Below, one piece after another: positions 48,433-62,559 of a DNA stretch of 64,000 nucleotides. The stretch lies in the NCBI GenBank assembly GCA_003640385.1, contig RCAB01000063.1, positions 62,001 to 126,000 of the forward strand, written 5' to 3'. Every line of letters begins with the position of its first letter. Position 1 is the stretch's first letter. This DNA is from Setaria digitata (taxonomy: Eukaryota > Nematoda > Chromadorea > Rhabditida > Setariidae). The notes beneath the pieces are model-generated. The model ran no database searches. It was given only the letters and a program-made list of their open reading frames with translations, and was not told the DNA's origin. A program made the position numbers and the translations under genes.

Positions 48433-51400
48433 TCACTTCTCAATTCCTAAAACATTGTTGTTGCATCTTCTCTAACAAGAAAAATAAGGAGAAACACAAT
48501 TTCCAAAAATTAAAACCACTGATTCATGTAATTTCACTGTGCAATATGAAGAACATGGAATGTTTGAAATGTTATGGCTTCATATGCATAACAGTGCATA
48601 AAAAAATGGTAGGTAACGAGTCGCAAAACATAGATTGAAACCTACCTTCCGTTTTTCTATAACGATACTTTTAATATTACTGAACAAAGTCGGAAGCGGT
48701 TTTCCAGGGTTGTGTCTTGACCAGAAGCGATGAATTTTTAATTTCAACTGTAAATGAAACAAAAATAAGTATGATATAACAATTAAATTTAAAAAACATT
48801 TGAAGATACAAAATGAAATCTCATCGATGATGAGGGAAAAAATACTCACATCATCAATCCTATAATTTACATCGCGGACGCCCGAATAATACTGATATTC
48901 TTCAAGAAGCTGAGCTTTCTTTTGTTTATGCAAATTCACTACATAAGGCACTTGGTAATTTCGCGCTTCACTTATAATGCTTTCCGCTTCCCTAATCAAC
49001 TTGTCAAGTTCTTCTTTATATGGACCTTGAGCTGCATCTAATGTTCGCGGTCCAGTAATTTCAACCGAAACACCAGACACTCCGATGTCCGACAATAGCC
49101 CCAGCATATTCTGAATCTGAAAAACACAATGATAGCAGATTTCACGAAAAGTGCACAAAGCTTCATTCAGTGGAAAACAAATTTTCTGAGAAACAAATAT
49201 AATAGCTAAAGTACTGACAAAAGTATAACCTTCAGGTAACGTATTTTTTCATTCGCGAATTTCAGAGCATCCTGCTTTTCAATCAGTGCCCCTTCCAAAA
49301 AACTGATTTCAGCCGCATATGTAAATGAAGCACCACCGGTGACAGTTGGAGTTGTTGGTAATGAAGCAGCGGATGACGCCAAAGTGTTACTCAAATTCTA
49401 CAAAAAAAAAAAAGAAAAAAAATGCTCGTTAGTAAAGCTCATTATCTCATCGGCATAAGCTCATGCATGTGTCCTTATACACACACACAAAAAAAAAAAA
49501 AACAGATTTTTTTTTTTTTTAATATTTCCCAACGGTATGAAAGGAAAAAGAATTTTAGTGCTGCCAAACAACAATTATTTTTAAAGATAATCATAATGCG
49601 AAGATGAGTAAAAATACACTTCAGATTTTTAGAAATTGCGTTTTCAAATAAGGCATAAAATACAATATACCATTAACAAGGCCTTTTTGCTCATATTTTT
49701 AGCACGCTCCTTCAGTTCCGCATTTTCTTTCTCACATGCTTCCAAGTCTCTTTGTATAGCATCCATAGTCTCTTCGTACTCACTGAAAACAAATTTTCCA
49801 AATCAAAAATACGCAAACAAATCTAAAAGGCTCAAACAAGAAAGTTCTGGAGAATATGTAGCAAGAACAAAAAAGACAATCAGAAATAACTTCCTTTCCA
49901 ACTGTGCATATGAAGTGAATATAGCGTGGTACTTACTCCCTCCTCTTCTTCAATTCATTTTGTAGTTCATCGCAACGCAACTGTAACCTCGACACCCGTG
50001 ACTCATCTGCCTTACCCGAAGTTTCCATTCTTTTATCTGCCATTTCCAAGCGAAGCTTAAATATTAGAATAATACTGTTGATTTTATGAATACCGTTTTG
50101 GGCTCAACCAATTCCCAACTATCAAACCGTGCACAAACCTGCATAAAACTCAATTATTAAATTTTTCCTCCACTACGGTTTTTTTTAGCTACTTTTCTCA
50201 TTAGCAAAGCTATAAAGTCAACTCATTAGTCCTTTAAAAGGGATACCCTGTAATTACTGATGTCATCTGCTCTAGCTCGAAGTGTCTTCTTTAAATCGGA
50301 TATTTCATTTTCCTTCTTTTCTAACTGCCAGCGAAGCCCTTCTGCTTCAACAGCATCCTGTTTTCGAGCATGAGCACGTTCCAGAAGCGGTGGAAATGGC
50401 TGAAAATAAATTTATCTAAGATACTAGTCAAACAATGATATTTGAATAGCCCTTTGAGTAAATGCACAGTGCTGAAACTAATTATGAATAAAATAAGTTA
50501 ATAAAATTTATCTAAAATTCCTGATGAAAAGTTATGGCTATAGAGTGAATCATACCTTCTTATCGCTTATTTCTACTTCCAAATTTCCACTGTCGAGTTG
50601 TCCGGCTAACTTTGCAAGGACTGACTTTAGTGTAAGCATGTAATTTCTAAAGGAAAGACAATCACATCAAACCAACAGCACTAAAAAAATTGAAATCTTC
50701 TTTTGCAGAAACACAGTTGAGAACTGTATTACGCTATAATTACTGCTTTACATACAATTAAAGAGTAAAAAACAACTACTGAAAAAATATACCTGATAAC
50801 TTCTTGTGCTTTAGCGCTGTCAGTTTGACCATTCATTTTTTCAACCGCTCCTAACAACATTTCCTTAATGCGATCACTTTGCAACCCTTCAGCATCTGCA
50901 GAATCATCAAGTTTTTTTTTTTCAATTTCATTTCCTTTGAAAATGAAAGGGAAGAAATGCTGTTAAATACTTGAGGATTAGAAACTAATATATATAGAAA
51001 CAATGAAAGTGGGATAACTTATGACCGACGTAAACAGTTACCGGTATGTGTACTCAACTGTATGCTCGCTGTGGCACAAATATTGTTCGCAACAGTTGCT
51101 ACTTTCCACAGGGTGTTAAGTGCATTCAGTAATTGATCTTCCAACTAAAAAATAATTTACAACATGAAAAAAAAAAAAAAACAGGAGTTGAAAATCGTCC
51201 TGAATTATTTGATGTTGAACTTTTAGAAACTTCCAGAACAATCCTGTTGAAATAGTAGAGAAAGTGAGGTTTCGTAAAAATCGCACCTGCTGACTTATTA
51301 TCATATCCTTCTGTGATGGAATACGATTTCTTGAACGAATCGTTAGCTGTTCACATTCTGTGATCAATCCCATTAATGCAGTAGCAAAGGAATAAATTTC

Positions 51401-54400
51401 ACTATCTTCATTGCCTGGCTTAAAACAAGTAACTGATTCTAATAAGTGAAGGGATATTCGCTTCATCCTTAGAACTGGTCATAGAAAATTATAGTAAGCA
51501 TACATCTCTAACATCTTAGTTGATGCGTGGCAATTCATTTTTCAGCAAAAAAAAAAGTGAGAATGAAAGGACTTGTGAAACAAGAATACTTAAATAGGGG
51601 ATGAAAATTAAGGAATGACTGTATCCATTTTCACTATTGATGACAGATCACAAGTCACAAGTATTAATGACAAGTTTTCGCCAAAAAAATATTGCTAGCC
51701 ACAAATCATTGCGAAAACGAAACCTTAAGTTGGAACTCACCAATAAAAAGTATGTGAAACGCTGAACATTTATCTTCATCCAACCCAAACCAGAAAGCAA
51801 TTGGGCGATGACATCAGAAAATGCCTGCTTCATGTCATATGCTTCAGCGGCCATATGCACAGAGAAGACATTCTAAAAAAAGACATTGTACTGGGATTAG
51901 AAAGTAGAAACGCAGAATTTATCTTTTTTAAAGAATGATTTTTTTATTTTATTTGACTAACTATTAACTATGATTTTATATGTATGTAGTGTTTTTTTCA
52001 ACTATTTTTTGCAACAGAAAATATATAGGTATTAAGTTACAACCTGGAAATATGTTATTCCCTTTTCAAGGTTTGCTGAAGAAGTATTCTCATCGAGCCG
52101 ATCGGTCTTTAATAAATCAATATATTGGTCTATCATCCTTTCTTGTGCTACCATTTCCAACTGAAGTTGAGCTAAACGTGAAAGTCTTTCTACAGAACAG
52201 CGTTGTATTGCACTGAAATAGGTGTAATAAAATCAAGTTCGCAAAACGTCAAATTCTCTTGTTCTGGAGCTAAATATCAAAGATTTATTAGTAAACACCC
52301 TCTCATGTTAATCTTTCTTTGAAAAAAAAAAAAATGAAGACATCTAAAATCAACATGGTTCATCCGTGAAAAAAAAAAGAAGCGATTTTAGCTAAACAAT
52401 CATCGTTGAAAAGTTTGTGATACAACAGCAACACATTAAAAAAAGAGGGATGCACCTATTTAGATGAAAAAGACTATTTTTTCATCAATATCATTATGAC
52501 AGATAACCGTTCAAATCGACTTACCTTTCAAATTTTCGTAAGACACATTCAAATGAATTCAATAAATAATTAAACTTCGCACAGTGTGCCCACTGCTCAG
52601 CCTTATGTGATTTGGTAACATGTTCACGACGCATACCACCTGGTACTGGAGGGTACTGAAAGAATAGCCAGAGATTCTAAACAAACGCTTACAATAGTAA
52701 TAGAAATCGGATAATTTTAACGCACCAAAGAATGTGCCGAGAAGGCAAAAAGAAAACATACCTTATTACTCATTAACTTCGCCAAGACCACTGATTTTTG
52801 GTACAGCCGTGGAAATAAAATATTGAGTATTATCGCATCACTGTCACCTATTTTTCAACATAATTTATGTTTGATATTCTTTAACTGAACTATAACAGTA
52901 GTTTAATCAATGGAATAATCTTAATAAGTACGCACAGCCGGCATCACAAATCTTAATCCTTTTTTAGTCGCACCAAAAAATGTGGTTGTGAAGTGAGCTC
53001 AGCGGATCCGATATGACAGACTAGTTGCAAATCCTGACATCTCTGTCCTTAATACTTCAAATTAAGAATTTACCTCCCGGTTTCGCAAAATTATCAGGCA
53101 TGAAGGCTTTGAGGTATTTGGTATGCTGATGAGCGAATTCTAATTCCAACAAACGCACCTCGCCATCCACAATCTACATAATTGAAAACAATAGAATAAA
53201 AACCATTCACGAACGTATTCACATTCATAAACAAATATTTCGATTACGAAATTAATTCTGCGTAAGTCCTATGCCATTTTTGAGAAAGATAAGAATAAAA
53301 GATTTGTTGACAGTTTAACACTTACTTCGGAAAATGTGCGTGTAGCGCTGAAACCGGCACCCTGCATTCCAGAAACAGTGCCTCCTTTTTCAAGAAGCTT
53401 TATCTGTTCTAACATACGCAAATTCTGAAATAATGCAGAAAAAAGGAATCCATCAAAAAAATTATATACTTTGACTAAGGAACAGCACATTTGCTACATA
53501 TTCTATGGCATCTTCGTTTTCTTTGTAACTTAAATTCTTTTACCATAGCAAAGAAAAGTTTTTAAAATTGTACTATCTGCATAAAATCCTATAGACTTGA
53601 ATGTAAAGATGACATGATAATATAGCTAAATGAAAACTATTATTAGTCACGTGAATTAAAGTCTTAAAGACCACAGATGTGACAAGACAGGTAAGCAAGC
53701 AGTGACCAGTTTCTATACCTCATCATAACGTTCCTGTATTTCTTCATTCAAATCGCTGACTTTTTTACGAAACATAACAATTGTTTTTTCGTAATCTTCA
53801 GCTTGCACACCACATGCCTTGATTTGTAACATTAACTGAAAACTTTTACACTGCTAATCAGAGAAGAAAACTTCAAGAAAATGAGTTCTGAAGTGTTCCT
53901 AACGGAAACTTCGCAGCTTACATTACCTCGCTGATCTTTCCACACGCCTGATCAAGTTCTTCTCTTAGTTCTTTTTCTGCATCTTTCTGAGTTTCTAAAA
54001 TTTCTTCATCCATTGCACGCATGGTTTCGAAATCTTCAATCGTTTCCTCTAAAGCTCTGTAATGAAAACACAACTGATTTTGATAATGATCTGCAGTAAT
54101 TAAAAATAAATTCAACTCATGAGCTGAGTAACTGAACAAAGCATTTTGAACACAAATAATAGAAAGTGTAGAATTTGAACAAGATTTCAACAAAAGTGAA
54201 ATAAAAAATCGCACTGGTAGTCTCAGAAAAGGTGAATGTAAGAAACCAGTATTGCTTGTATGAAACGAAACATTACCTGACTTTCTCTTCCATATCCAAA
54301 TTTTTATCCGTCAATGTCTCTATCATTTTCTCACTTCCCATTGCTAAATCGACCTGAAAAGCACTAGGTTGTTGTTTCATTTTCCTAGTCTCATTTGTTA

Positions 54401-57400
54401 CCAGTAAAACGTTGCAATAAGTAAGGATGACTTAAAGTTTGATAATTTTATAACTAAAATAACTAACTCAATTTTTTAATAAATTTTACAATTATATAAT
54501 TCACATCCTACAGGAACAGGACGGTTTAAAACCAAAAAACAAAAAACGCTAGATCGAAAATTTTCAAGATATGAATGTTGAAAATTCTTTTTCCGTTAGG
54601 AATCTTACGCAAATGCTTTTCCCTTTAGCATTTGCGAGCAAAATATACGAAATGAGTTAATAAGAATTGGTTTTACAAATTCACGTGAATATATTATCAA
54701 CTATAAAAAAGTGGATTTAGTAAACCAGAACATATGATATCAAGGACAAAAGGCGAAACCTAAGGAAAGGCAAATGCGATCAAGGGTTAGGATATTTAAA
54801 CTTTCTGTTAAAATTAACTCATATAGCAGCAAAAAATTATTCAAAACTCAAATTCACGACGAAAGAGTAATGCACCACTCAATGAAAAGGAGGAATAAAG
54901 ATGAATTTATTCCTTTTAACTACTAATTATGTAAGCTGTATTCTAAAAATAGAAGGAACGATGACCAAAATGCTTAATATCCATCCACTCTATTTCGAAG
55001 AATAATACTTCTAAGGCTGTTTTATTATATGCTTTAAAATCTTCACTGACCCGTTCCCTCAACTCTGCAATTATATTTTCGTAATTATCAGCATCCTTTT
55101 TTATTTTTTCACAGAATTTTGTCAATGAAGCTAATTCATCTTTCAGCCTTTCGTTTTCTTTCGTTATTTCCTGTTTGTCAAGCACCATTTGTCCCATGGC
55201 GTCCCTCATTCTAAAAAAAGATGTTTTCTTAAAAGAATAAATTATTTGATGAAAGCTTGGATAGTTTCGGAAAAAAAAAAAGAATTTAAGAAAATAAAAT
55301 AATACTACCTTACTAACGCCTCACGAAGCTTCTCATTCTGTTGCTCAAGCTGCTTCATCTGCACGCTATTACCCTGAAATTTTTCAAAACATTCACGAAT
55401 TTTGCTTATATCTTCCTTTTTCCTTCTGGAATTCACTAATAAAGGTACAGCAAAACATGCCTTCAATGAACTGTCTCCTGCTTCTTCCATCTCACTGCGT
55501 AATAATTCTAATTCAACCTCCAGTTCTTGTACTCGTTGTTTTTCTGCGTCAACCTCTGCCTAAATAAGAAATTGTACAACGTCGATGGAAAAAATTTCCA
55601 CAAGAGCTACTGATGAAACAGAAACCTAATAGAGCACATGCTTAAAAAAAAAGTATCACAAAACTAGCAGATACCATGTCCTAATCATGTGCTATCCCTG
55701 TATTGATTTCAATCGCAACAATCTACTAGGAGTCACCAATATAACAAGAATTGCAAATTTCCGTCCTCCTCGACAAATTAAATTAATCATGAAGTGAAAG
55801 CCTGTAGTACACACACGTAGAACAAAACCGCAGTACTAAGTACTAATGTTAATGGAACATGGCTTCACGATTATACTGAGAAATTTACCTGTAATATATC
55901 GACCTTTTCTTCAGCCATTTCTTTTTCGATTGTTATTAATTCAAGTTGCTCCTCAACTTCTGTAATACCATCGTTTTCGTTTTTTCTTGAATCAAGTAGA
56001 TCTCTTAATTCCTGCAATTTCATTTTTTGCTCAACAGTACCGTAAGTATTGCTTAGCTTCATAGAACAAAGTCCAAAGAAAGGCCTTTTTCATCATTTCA
56101 CTAAGAATCTAGGAATAACAAGACTAGCAATAAGAGGAATTGTATCACCTTATCCTTCTCTTGTAATTTGCGTTGTAGATTAGTTTGCTCCTCAAGTATT
56201 GTAGCTCTAAACTGAAGCAACGATTCCAGCTGTATTCGATTTCTTTCAAATTCAACCAGTTTAACGTGATCCTCTTTCCTTTTGATTCTACAAAACAAAA
56301 TAACAGAAGGGAGCAAACCAATAATATTGAAAAGCGACATTCTAAGGTAATAACCTTAAACTTTCTAATTTCTCAGACAGATCTTTATGTTGTATACGAA
56401 GCCACTCCAGTTCGCTGCGTTCATCCATATCAGGTGGTAGTGGGACTGATAACGACGACTGAAACGATAAAATTCCACTAGTATTATTTGTGTTAACATT
56501 AATCAAAGAATATTTAAAGCAAACTAAGCGATGCAAGCTTAAAACTACTTTATTTGTATCGTTTACTCGGGTTTACAGAAATCGACTGATTAATTATCAG
56601 CAATATGTTTTACTTAAGTCATATCTATTAAACATCATTTGCACTTTATTTTTTCCTTCACTGTACAGTTTAATATGTTTAAACAGCAGTAAACCAAAAG
56701 GAATGTGTAATCTCACCTCCTCCATTTTTTTGACGATGCTTTTTACACTCTCTGCTGGCACAATATCTTCTGTACTAATGATGGTACTCGATATATTCCC
56801 TAATTTGCTTGCTACAGAAGTCTTCCTCGCAATTCCTCCCGCTTTATACGGTGTCTCACCAGTATGAGACTTCTGAGATGTAAGAGATTGCTCCTGAGCA
56901 AAACGAAATGTCGTGTATATACTAGAAATCGATTACAAAAAATTGAAATCAACTGACAATTTTAAAAAAGAATAACCTCCACTGATGTTTGCGAAAGAGG
57001 CTGACCGCCTAGTTTCCCAATTCCTTTCGTTTCTTCCTTGGAATATTTCTTAGCAGACGCACCTGTTCCACCCATAGTTTTCAGTCTTTCTGTAGAGGAG
57101 GAAGGTGTCATCCTAGGCGAGCTCTGAAAATCCAGGAAACTCTCCAGGAATCCTAATGAATTAAGAGTAAGCGATATACAAAAACTTACAGATGGTGAAA
57201 TTTTGCTCCTGACATCTTTGCGAATATTGGTAGGTAAACGCATGCCCGATTTGCTTCGAGATTCCAAACGAACCTGAAAATGTTGTTCATTATTTATCAC
57301 AGCGTGTGAGGAATTTCACTTCGTACAAGCTTTTACAGTTTTAAAACGGAACTAATTATTCAGTCCGTTCTCAAAGTTTACTTTCAATTACAAGCTGCTT

Positions 57401-58154
57401 AATACTATAATTACTTGAATACTCAGTTGTTTAAATAATCCATTCACTTTGTTCCTGAAATATTTCCCTTAAAGTATAGCAATTATGAAGAACCTAATAA
57501 ACAAGTAATGAAACTGCAACTGACCTGATTTGCTTTCAAAAAGATGCCATGATTTGGTTCACATTCAAAATATCGCACACCTTTCACTGTCCCATCATGT
57601 TTCCCATTTGGTTCATCTAAATTTACTCCTACCCATATGCCTTCCGCAAATTCAGTTTCACCACAAAATTCCACCATTCCTCGTCCTTTCTCTGAAGATT
57701 AAATTCAAAAAATTTCCTTCGTAACATGCACATGAGTAACTGTTCAGTGAAAACTGTTGGAATAATTCCGAACGTAACTGCAGAAGTCACGTATTACATC
57801 ACTTTTAAACAAAAAACTGTTTAAAAACTAATTTAAAAAAATATCAGAATCCTCCTAATACATCTCTTTCTGAATGTCTGCCGACACATTCGTAATTATT
57901 ACAGTAAAATGATTTGTAGCGAACTGAAGCAGGAAAATTTGAATAAAATTCTAAAGTGAAAAGCTATAAATAGTATTGTATGACTTCCTTCTACTATCAC
58001 AATATTACCATTTAACTGATAACTGAACGGTTGCTCCAGGTGTTTGGTATGCTTTAATTATATATTTGCGAAGGATTCTGTCCGGTTTACTGATCAAGGT
58101 TGTTCCCAGAAAAGACTTACCTGTCTCAACCCTTACTCCAATCCTGAATGACAT
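48433..58154 (-). CDS. dnc-1: Dynactin subunit 1 (p150Glued)
   Basis: The largest dynactin subunit; it tethers cytoplasmic dynein to microtubules and cargo. Thirty exons run from 58121-58154, 57525-57691, 57190-57273, 56977-57123 and 56717-56893 through to 48646-48747 and 48433-48471. They join in phase to about 1299 aa, close to human (1278) and C. elegans. CAP-Gly domain at about residues 6-67, with GKHDG at 41-45 (His where many members have Asn), NHGIF and FLKANQ. A Ser/Thr/Lys-rich basic linker follows (exons 3-5). The first long coiled coil (exons 6-14) includes [20 protein letters not shown], which matches the vertebrate [20 protein letters not shown] block. The middle domain has [13 protein letters not shown] second coiled coil (exons 22-28) and a C-terminal domain complete it. 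The starts of exon 8 (56056) and the last exon (48471) use weaker acceptors. The ATG is set by an upstream TTAG acceptor. Confidence 0.96.
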
Positions 58155-59050
58155 TCCTAACAGTCGATATCACTACGACAACCAAATAGTGCCCGTAGTT
58201 ACACGTCTAAAATCAACTCCATTGAAGACATATCTAATCATCAAAGAAACACATATAAATCCCAAAATTGTGAAATATAAATTGGAAAAAAAAATCATTC
58301 CTTCTTTCAAACAGGAGAAACAAGGGAAGATTTGCTACTTCGAAAAAACCTTAGCTAGAATTTAATCGTTTATTTAATTTAAAATTGATTTATTCTTCTC
58401 AATAACAAATAAGACTTGATTAATGCTATACGCAGTACAACACAATTGCTCAGACAAGATAGTGAAGAAAGTGAAGACACGTGGGGTAAAGTGCTGATGA
58501 CTAGTTCCTACTGGCTAAGAGCAGTTAGCCCAATACTTGGGAAAATCCGATCAGCATATAAAATAGTTACAATTCATCAGATCAATCCTTACGGTGATTT
58601 CATTATGTTCCTCATTGGGTAGTGCTGGCCGCATTTAGAGGAATTTTAAAATGTGTCTGTGGCGGGGGAGCAATAAATATGTTCCCGAGGTTGAGACTGG
58701 ATGTTTGAGGTGAAGTAGGTAGCCACTTCAGATTCGGGATGGAATTAGTTTTGTGGCCAGTGGAAGTGTACCAATAATTTGTTATAAAGCAAGTAAGCAT
58801 TTAAGTATGCATTGTTTGTTTCACATTTATTTCTATTATCAAAACTGAAAATTATTATGCAATTGTCAAATAAGGGAAACAGAATTAGTTTACAGACGTA
58901 GAACTTAAATTAGGACTTGAAAACTAGCGAATAATGGATATAAATGGAATATAACAGTACGCTACTTGAGGACGCATCATTTGAAAGACGGGAGAAATGA
59001 GGAAATTTTAATAAATAGTTACACTTTATCGTTGCAGCATAGACTGAACA
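58155..59050. other. Divergent intergenic region
   Basis: About 900 bp between dynactin p150 (-) and the gene at 59051 (+). A stretch at 58416-58622 has near-coding composition (DSEESEDTWGKVLMTSSYWL) but no ATG or splice context, and 58620-58770 is GC-richer. An acceptor-like TTATCGTTGCAG ends at 59037 for the next gene. Confidence 0.4.
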
Positions 59051-61777
59051 ATGTCCCAGGATCAAGAAAAAAATAATGGTAGGAATTACTGTAGTCAATG
59101 CTGCGGTGCACAGAAACAGTCAATCTTTGGGTTTAATTGGTTACAAAAAATCATTCGAGTTGAAATATTAATAGATTACTTATTGATGTTTTATTATTTA
59201 TTTATGTATGCAATTTTTATGAGCATATATATCTATGTGGTAATATTGCAATGTTTTAAAGATGTATAGCGAAATGGAAGGTCGCTTCGTGAAGTCTGGA
59301 TCTCGATATCAATTTAACATTAATCGAATTGAGCAGAAGTATTGTAATGGACCAAATAGACGTGAAATGGCCATCGAAACATTGCAGCGTAATTTTGGAG
59401 AAGCCTGCATTTCATCACCAGTCGTAGAAGCGAAGAACAAAACTGACAAAGCGATCTGTAAACGCTTAAACCAGGTTGGAATTAACTAAATCCGTGTAAG
59501 TTGGGTCATTATGAAAATCTGGAAGTCATAACTGGATACGGACCCTTGTACTACGTTGTTTTTACTATTATATATATCGTATTTTAATTTTTTCAGATTT
59601 TCGAGGATGAATATGGGAAACGTATGCGTCTGGTAATTTTTATTTGCCTTTTAACAGGAATATCTGTATGGATCTCAAATCGTTTTTCATCGAGTTGTTT
59701 GATTATCTAAGTGATATCCAGCCATTCGAGTTTTGTTATGCTGTTTATCAAACTGCAGTTTCTTGTGAAAAATTGGTTTTTTAATTTATCTGTCTGACTA
59801 CCATTTCTTGGCTTGTAGAGGATGAATTTAAAAGAAATTTTAGGATATTGGTCATAATGTAGGTCTAGACGATTGTGGAACTGACCGTAATTCTACAAAG
59901 TGTAAGTTTCACGTCCTACTTTTTTTTTTTCAGTTTGTTATGTAATGCGGTTGGTTGATTTTATAGCAGTACTGTGGTGTCTGTTCGTTTGTTATTCTTG
60001 TGTAGTGATATCGTTGCATTTTTGTCATTCAGAATTAATACTTGATCAACGTCCTACATAATAGACTAATAAATTTTTTTTTTTTTCTGACTACATATGT
60101 TTCAAGTCTTGAAAATTGATTTGATTCACTTAAAGTTCCATTTCCACATCCATTTTCAAGCTAAATTATTTAAATTGTTCGTTTTTTTTTTTTCATTTTT
60201 TCCCGAGATTTGCGAAGTGTGCTTGTTCATTGTTATGCACAGCAGTAGTTCAACTTTAGTTAAGAATCAACCACAGTGCGCACTTGATTTCTGATGCCGC
60301 TGAAGCTCATAATGCGGTGTCTTTTTAAGGTTTATCTTGGGAAGAACGGTTTGCTTCTGTTTGCAGAGATGCCGTAAGTTTTTCACTATCTATTTTGCAT
60401 GTGACAGTTAGTGACAGTTTGGTCTGTTGAACCATCTGTTTAATTTCAGAATTTTTTTTTTTTTCTGAATCATAAGTTTTTCACTACCTATTTTGCATGT
60501 GACAGTTAGTGACAGTTTGGTCTGTTGAACCATCTGTTTAATTTCAGAATTTTTTTTTTTTTTTTTTGCTGAATCACAGTAGCTTTTCAGTCCAAGAACA
60601 TCCCAGTCTCTCATAAAGTGCCAAATATAACCAATTTGCTGACGGACTCTGTGAAGGAAGAGTCATATGAGCCAGGACATGTAAGTGTTACTCTTTGCTG
60701 TTGGCGTTATGAACAGTTCCTTTAGGAGATTTAAGTGGTTTATAAAGAGAAACCAGTTATGTCAGTAAATCCAAAATTTTGTACTGGTATTGTTTCCGAA
60801 TAGGATGAGTAGTGGTGGTATTAGCGTGAACGATGTAATAACTGAAAAAAGTTTATTAGAAATACATTTCATGGTAAAAGTTAGACGTAAAACGTGCTAT
60901 TAAGTTTTACTCTGTTGTGGATTTTTGTAAGGCATATTGTTTTTCTTATTTTCAGCTGGTTATAAGTATACTTTATCGAATTTTAAATAATTAGGTTTTA
61001 GACTCTACTTGATTTTTCCTTTTAAAGAATTTCTTTATATTTCTGTATTCATTTTTGTTTGGGATATGCAAGTTGTTTTCTCGAACATTCAGTTATTTTC
61101 TTATTCAGAAAAGACTGAGAAAAGAGGATTGTACCTGTGACCCTGTTATTGACGTAATTACAAAATCCGTCAAAGAAGGCCCAGTCGATATGGATGTGGC
61201 TAGTTTCTTGAAATATAATAATCTCATGTCTAAGAATCTTTAGTATTCTAAAAATTGAAGAGGTTCAAAAATTCTACTTTTTATGAATATTTTCTCCTGG
61301 AAATATGTAGCTATTTCCTTTGCTTGTTTGGAGGAAGGAGAGTATTTTTTGCTGGATTGCGACTAGTGTATTTTCAGGACGAACAAATTCAGCAGCCGAT
61401 AATTCTGACTGGTCAATTCAACCCTTTCCTTGTACAGGATTTAGACGATGAGGAGCGACTTAGTCTAGCAAAGAATGGTAAATTTTATTTATCATTTCAC
61501 TTGAATTGAAGTGAATCGAAAAGAACCATTTTTCATCATACTTAAGTTCTTAAGCAGAGGATACTGGCAAGAGATGCTATCGTTGTTTATGCCTTAAAGT
61601 TCTTTGTAATGGGTATCATTTTCAGAAGCATTCCTCGATGCATGGTTTCGTAACGTAGAAGTGTACTGGCGTAATAGTAACTTTGCTCGTGACCATAGTT
61701 TTCGTTGGCGTTCGGCATTCAGTGCACAGCGCCATATGCACCGTAACCTCGGTTACATAGATTTGTCAATTCGTTGA
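59051..61777 (+). CDS. Uncharacterised multi-exon protein with alternative 3' ends
   Basis: A likely spliced-leader acceptor ends at 59037, 13 bases before the ATG. In-phase exons: 59051-59158, 59262-59474, 59597-59632, 59844-59901, 60330-60373, 60591-60680 and 61109-61243. They end in a stop after 227 aa. Codon use is clearly less AT-biased than in the introns, and the product is polar, with Arg- and Asn-rich parts (SGSRYQFNINRIEQKYC) and many Cys. Two more coding exons follow (61378-61477 and 61626-61777); they read DEQIQQPIILTGQFNPFL and DAWFRNVEVYWRNSNFARDH. They join each other in phase, but the link from the 61109 exon needs a weak internal donor. No signal peptide, no membrane segment and no domain I recognise. 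The first intron is the least certain, and translation could start at 59262. Confidence 0.6.
60375..60576. repeat. Tandem duplication, unit about 98-104 bp, within an intron
   Basis: Copy 1 (60375-60472) and copy 2 (60473-60576) differ by one substitution and the length of a T run. Copy 1 begins at the second base of the active-looking donor GCC|GTAAGT. Each copy carries TTTAATTTCAG, a consensus-like acceptor, yet the exon appears to start at a third acceptor (60590). Confidence 0.92.
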
Positions 61778-62559
61778 CTTCTGCAGCTAATTTCAGAATG
61801 CTTCGGCAAAGTTTATGTATAATACTTTTGCTGATGGATGCTATAAACGACTGTATAGATTGTACATTACTGAGCTTCTAGGGAACGGGGTCTTTCTGAT
61901 AGCTTTATTCTTTCTCGCAGTGTAGGATTTTGAATAAGGAACAAATTTTTCTTGAGAATCACACGTTGAAGATATTTCAAATTTTAACTGGTTACTACTC
62001 TCTGCAGATGTAATTGAATGCTTGTAGAAAAAATTTTATCATACCTTAGAATTGTATTTTATCTCTTCGTTCTATGTATGGATATTGCTCATTTCATTTC
62101 ATCACCTGGTTTCAAATAAAATGGCATCCCTATTTTTCTGTCACATTTTATCGTGATTATGGTTAATCACTTAGTATATCTTCCGGAGTGAATCCATAAG
62201 TCGAATTCTTCCATAAGCATGACTAAGTTGTCTTGATGAAGCTGGAGTTTAGTTTCAAAGTATCCTGGCAGTTTCAATTTGAAATCTGGAAATCTTTACG
62301 TGGAACAAAGCAACTGAGAGATACTGAACAGAGCCATCGATGAGGTTGCAAGAAGTCGGGTGAATTTTGTCTGCTTGCTTATCTGATTTGTTTTTTCGAT
62401 CTTGAAATTTCAATATTAAGTTGAAGTTTCAATTTTATGGTGCGTTTTTACTGTCAGCAAAGGTGAACTGTGGAGGTAGAGGTACGAGCAGAGATACTGC
62501 TGTAGTTTGTATGTTTAATCATTTTCAGGTTACAAATACATTTAACAAATTACACTAAG
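61778..62559. other. Intergenic between same-strand genes
   Basis: About 780 bp with no supported exon. CATTTTCAG ends at 62528, 31 bases before the next ATG, and is a likely spliced-leader acceptor. Confidence 0.5.

Noticed and set aside
58066..58365. 99-codon plus-strand ORF overlapping dynactin exon 1
   Set aside because: It lies antisense to the CAP-Gly first exon, with no acceptor before it and no recognisable domain. An ORF of this length is expected by chance.
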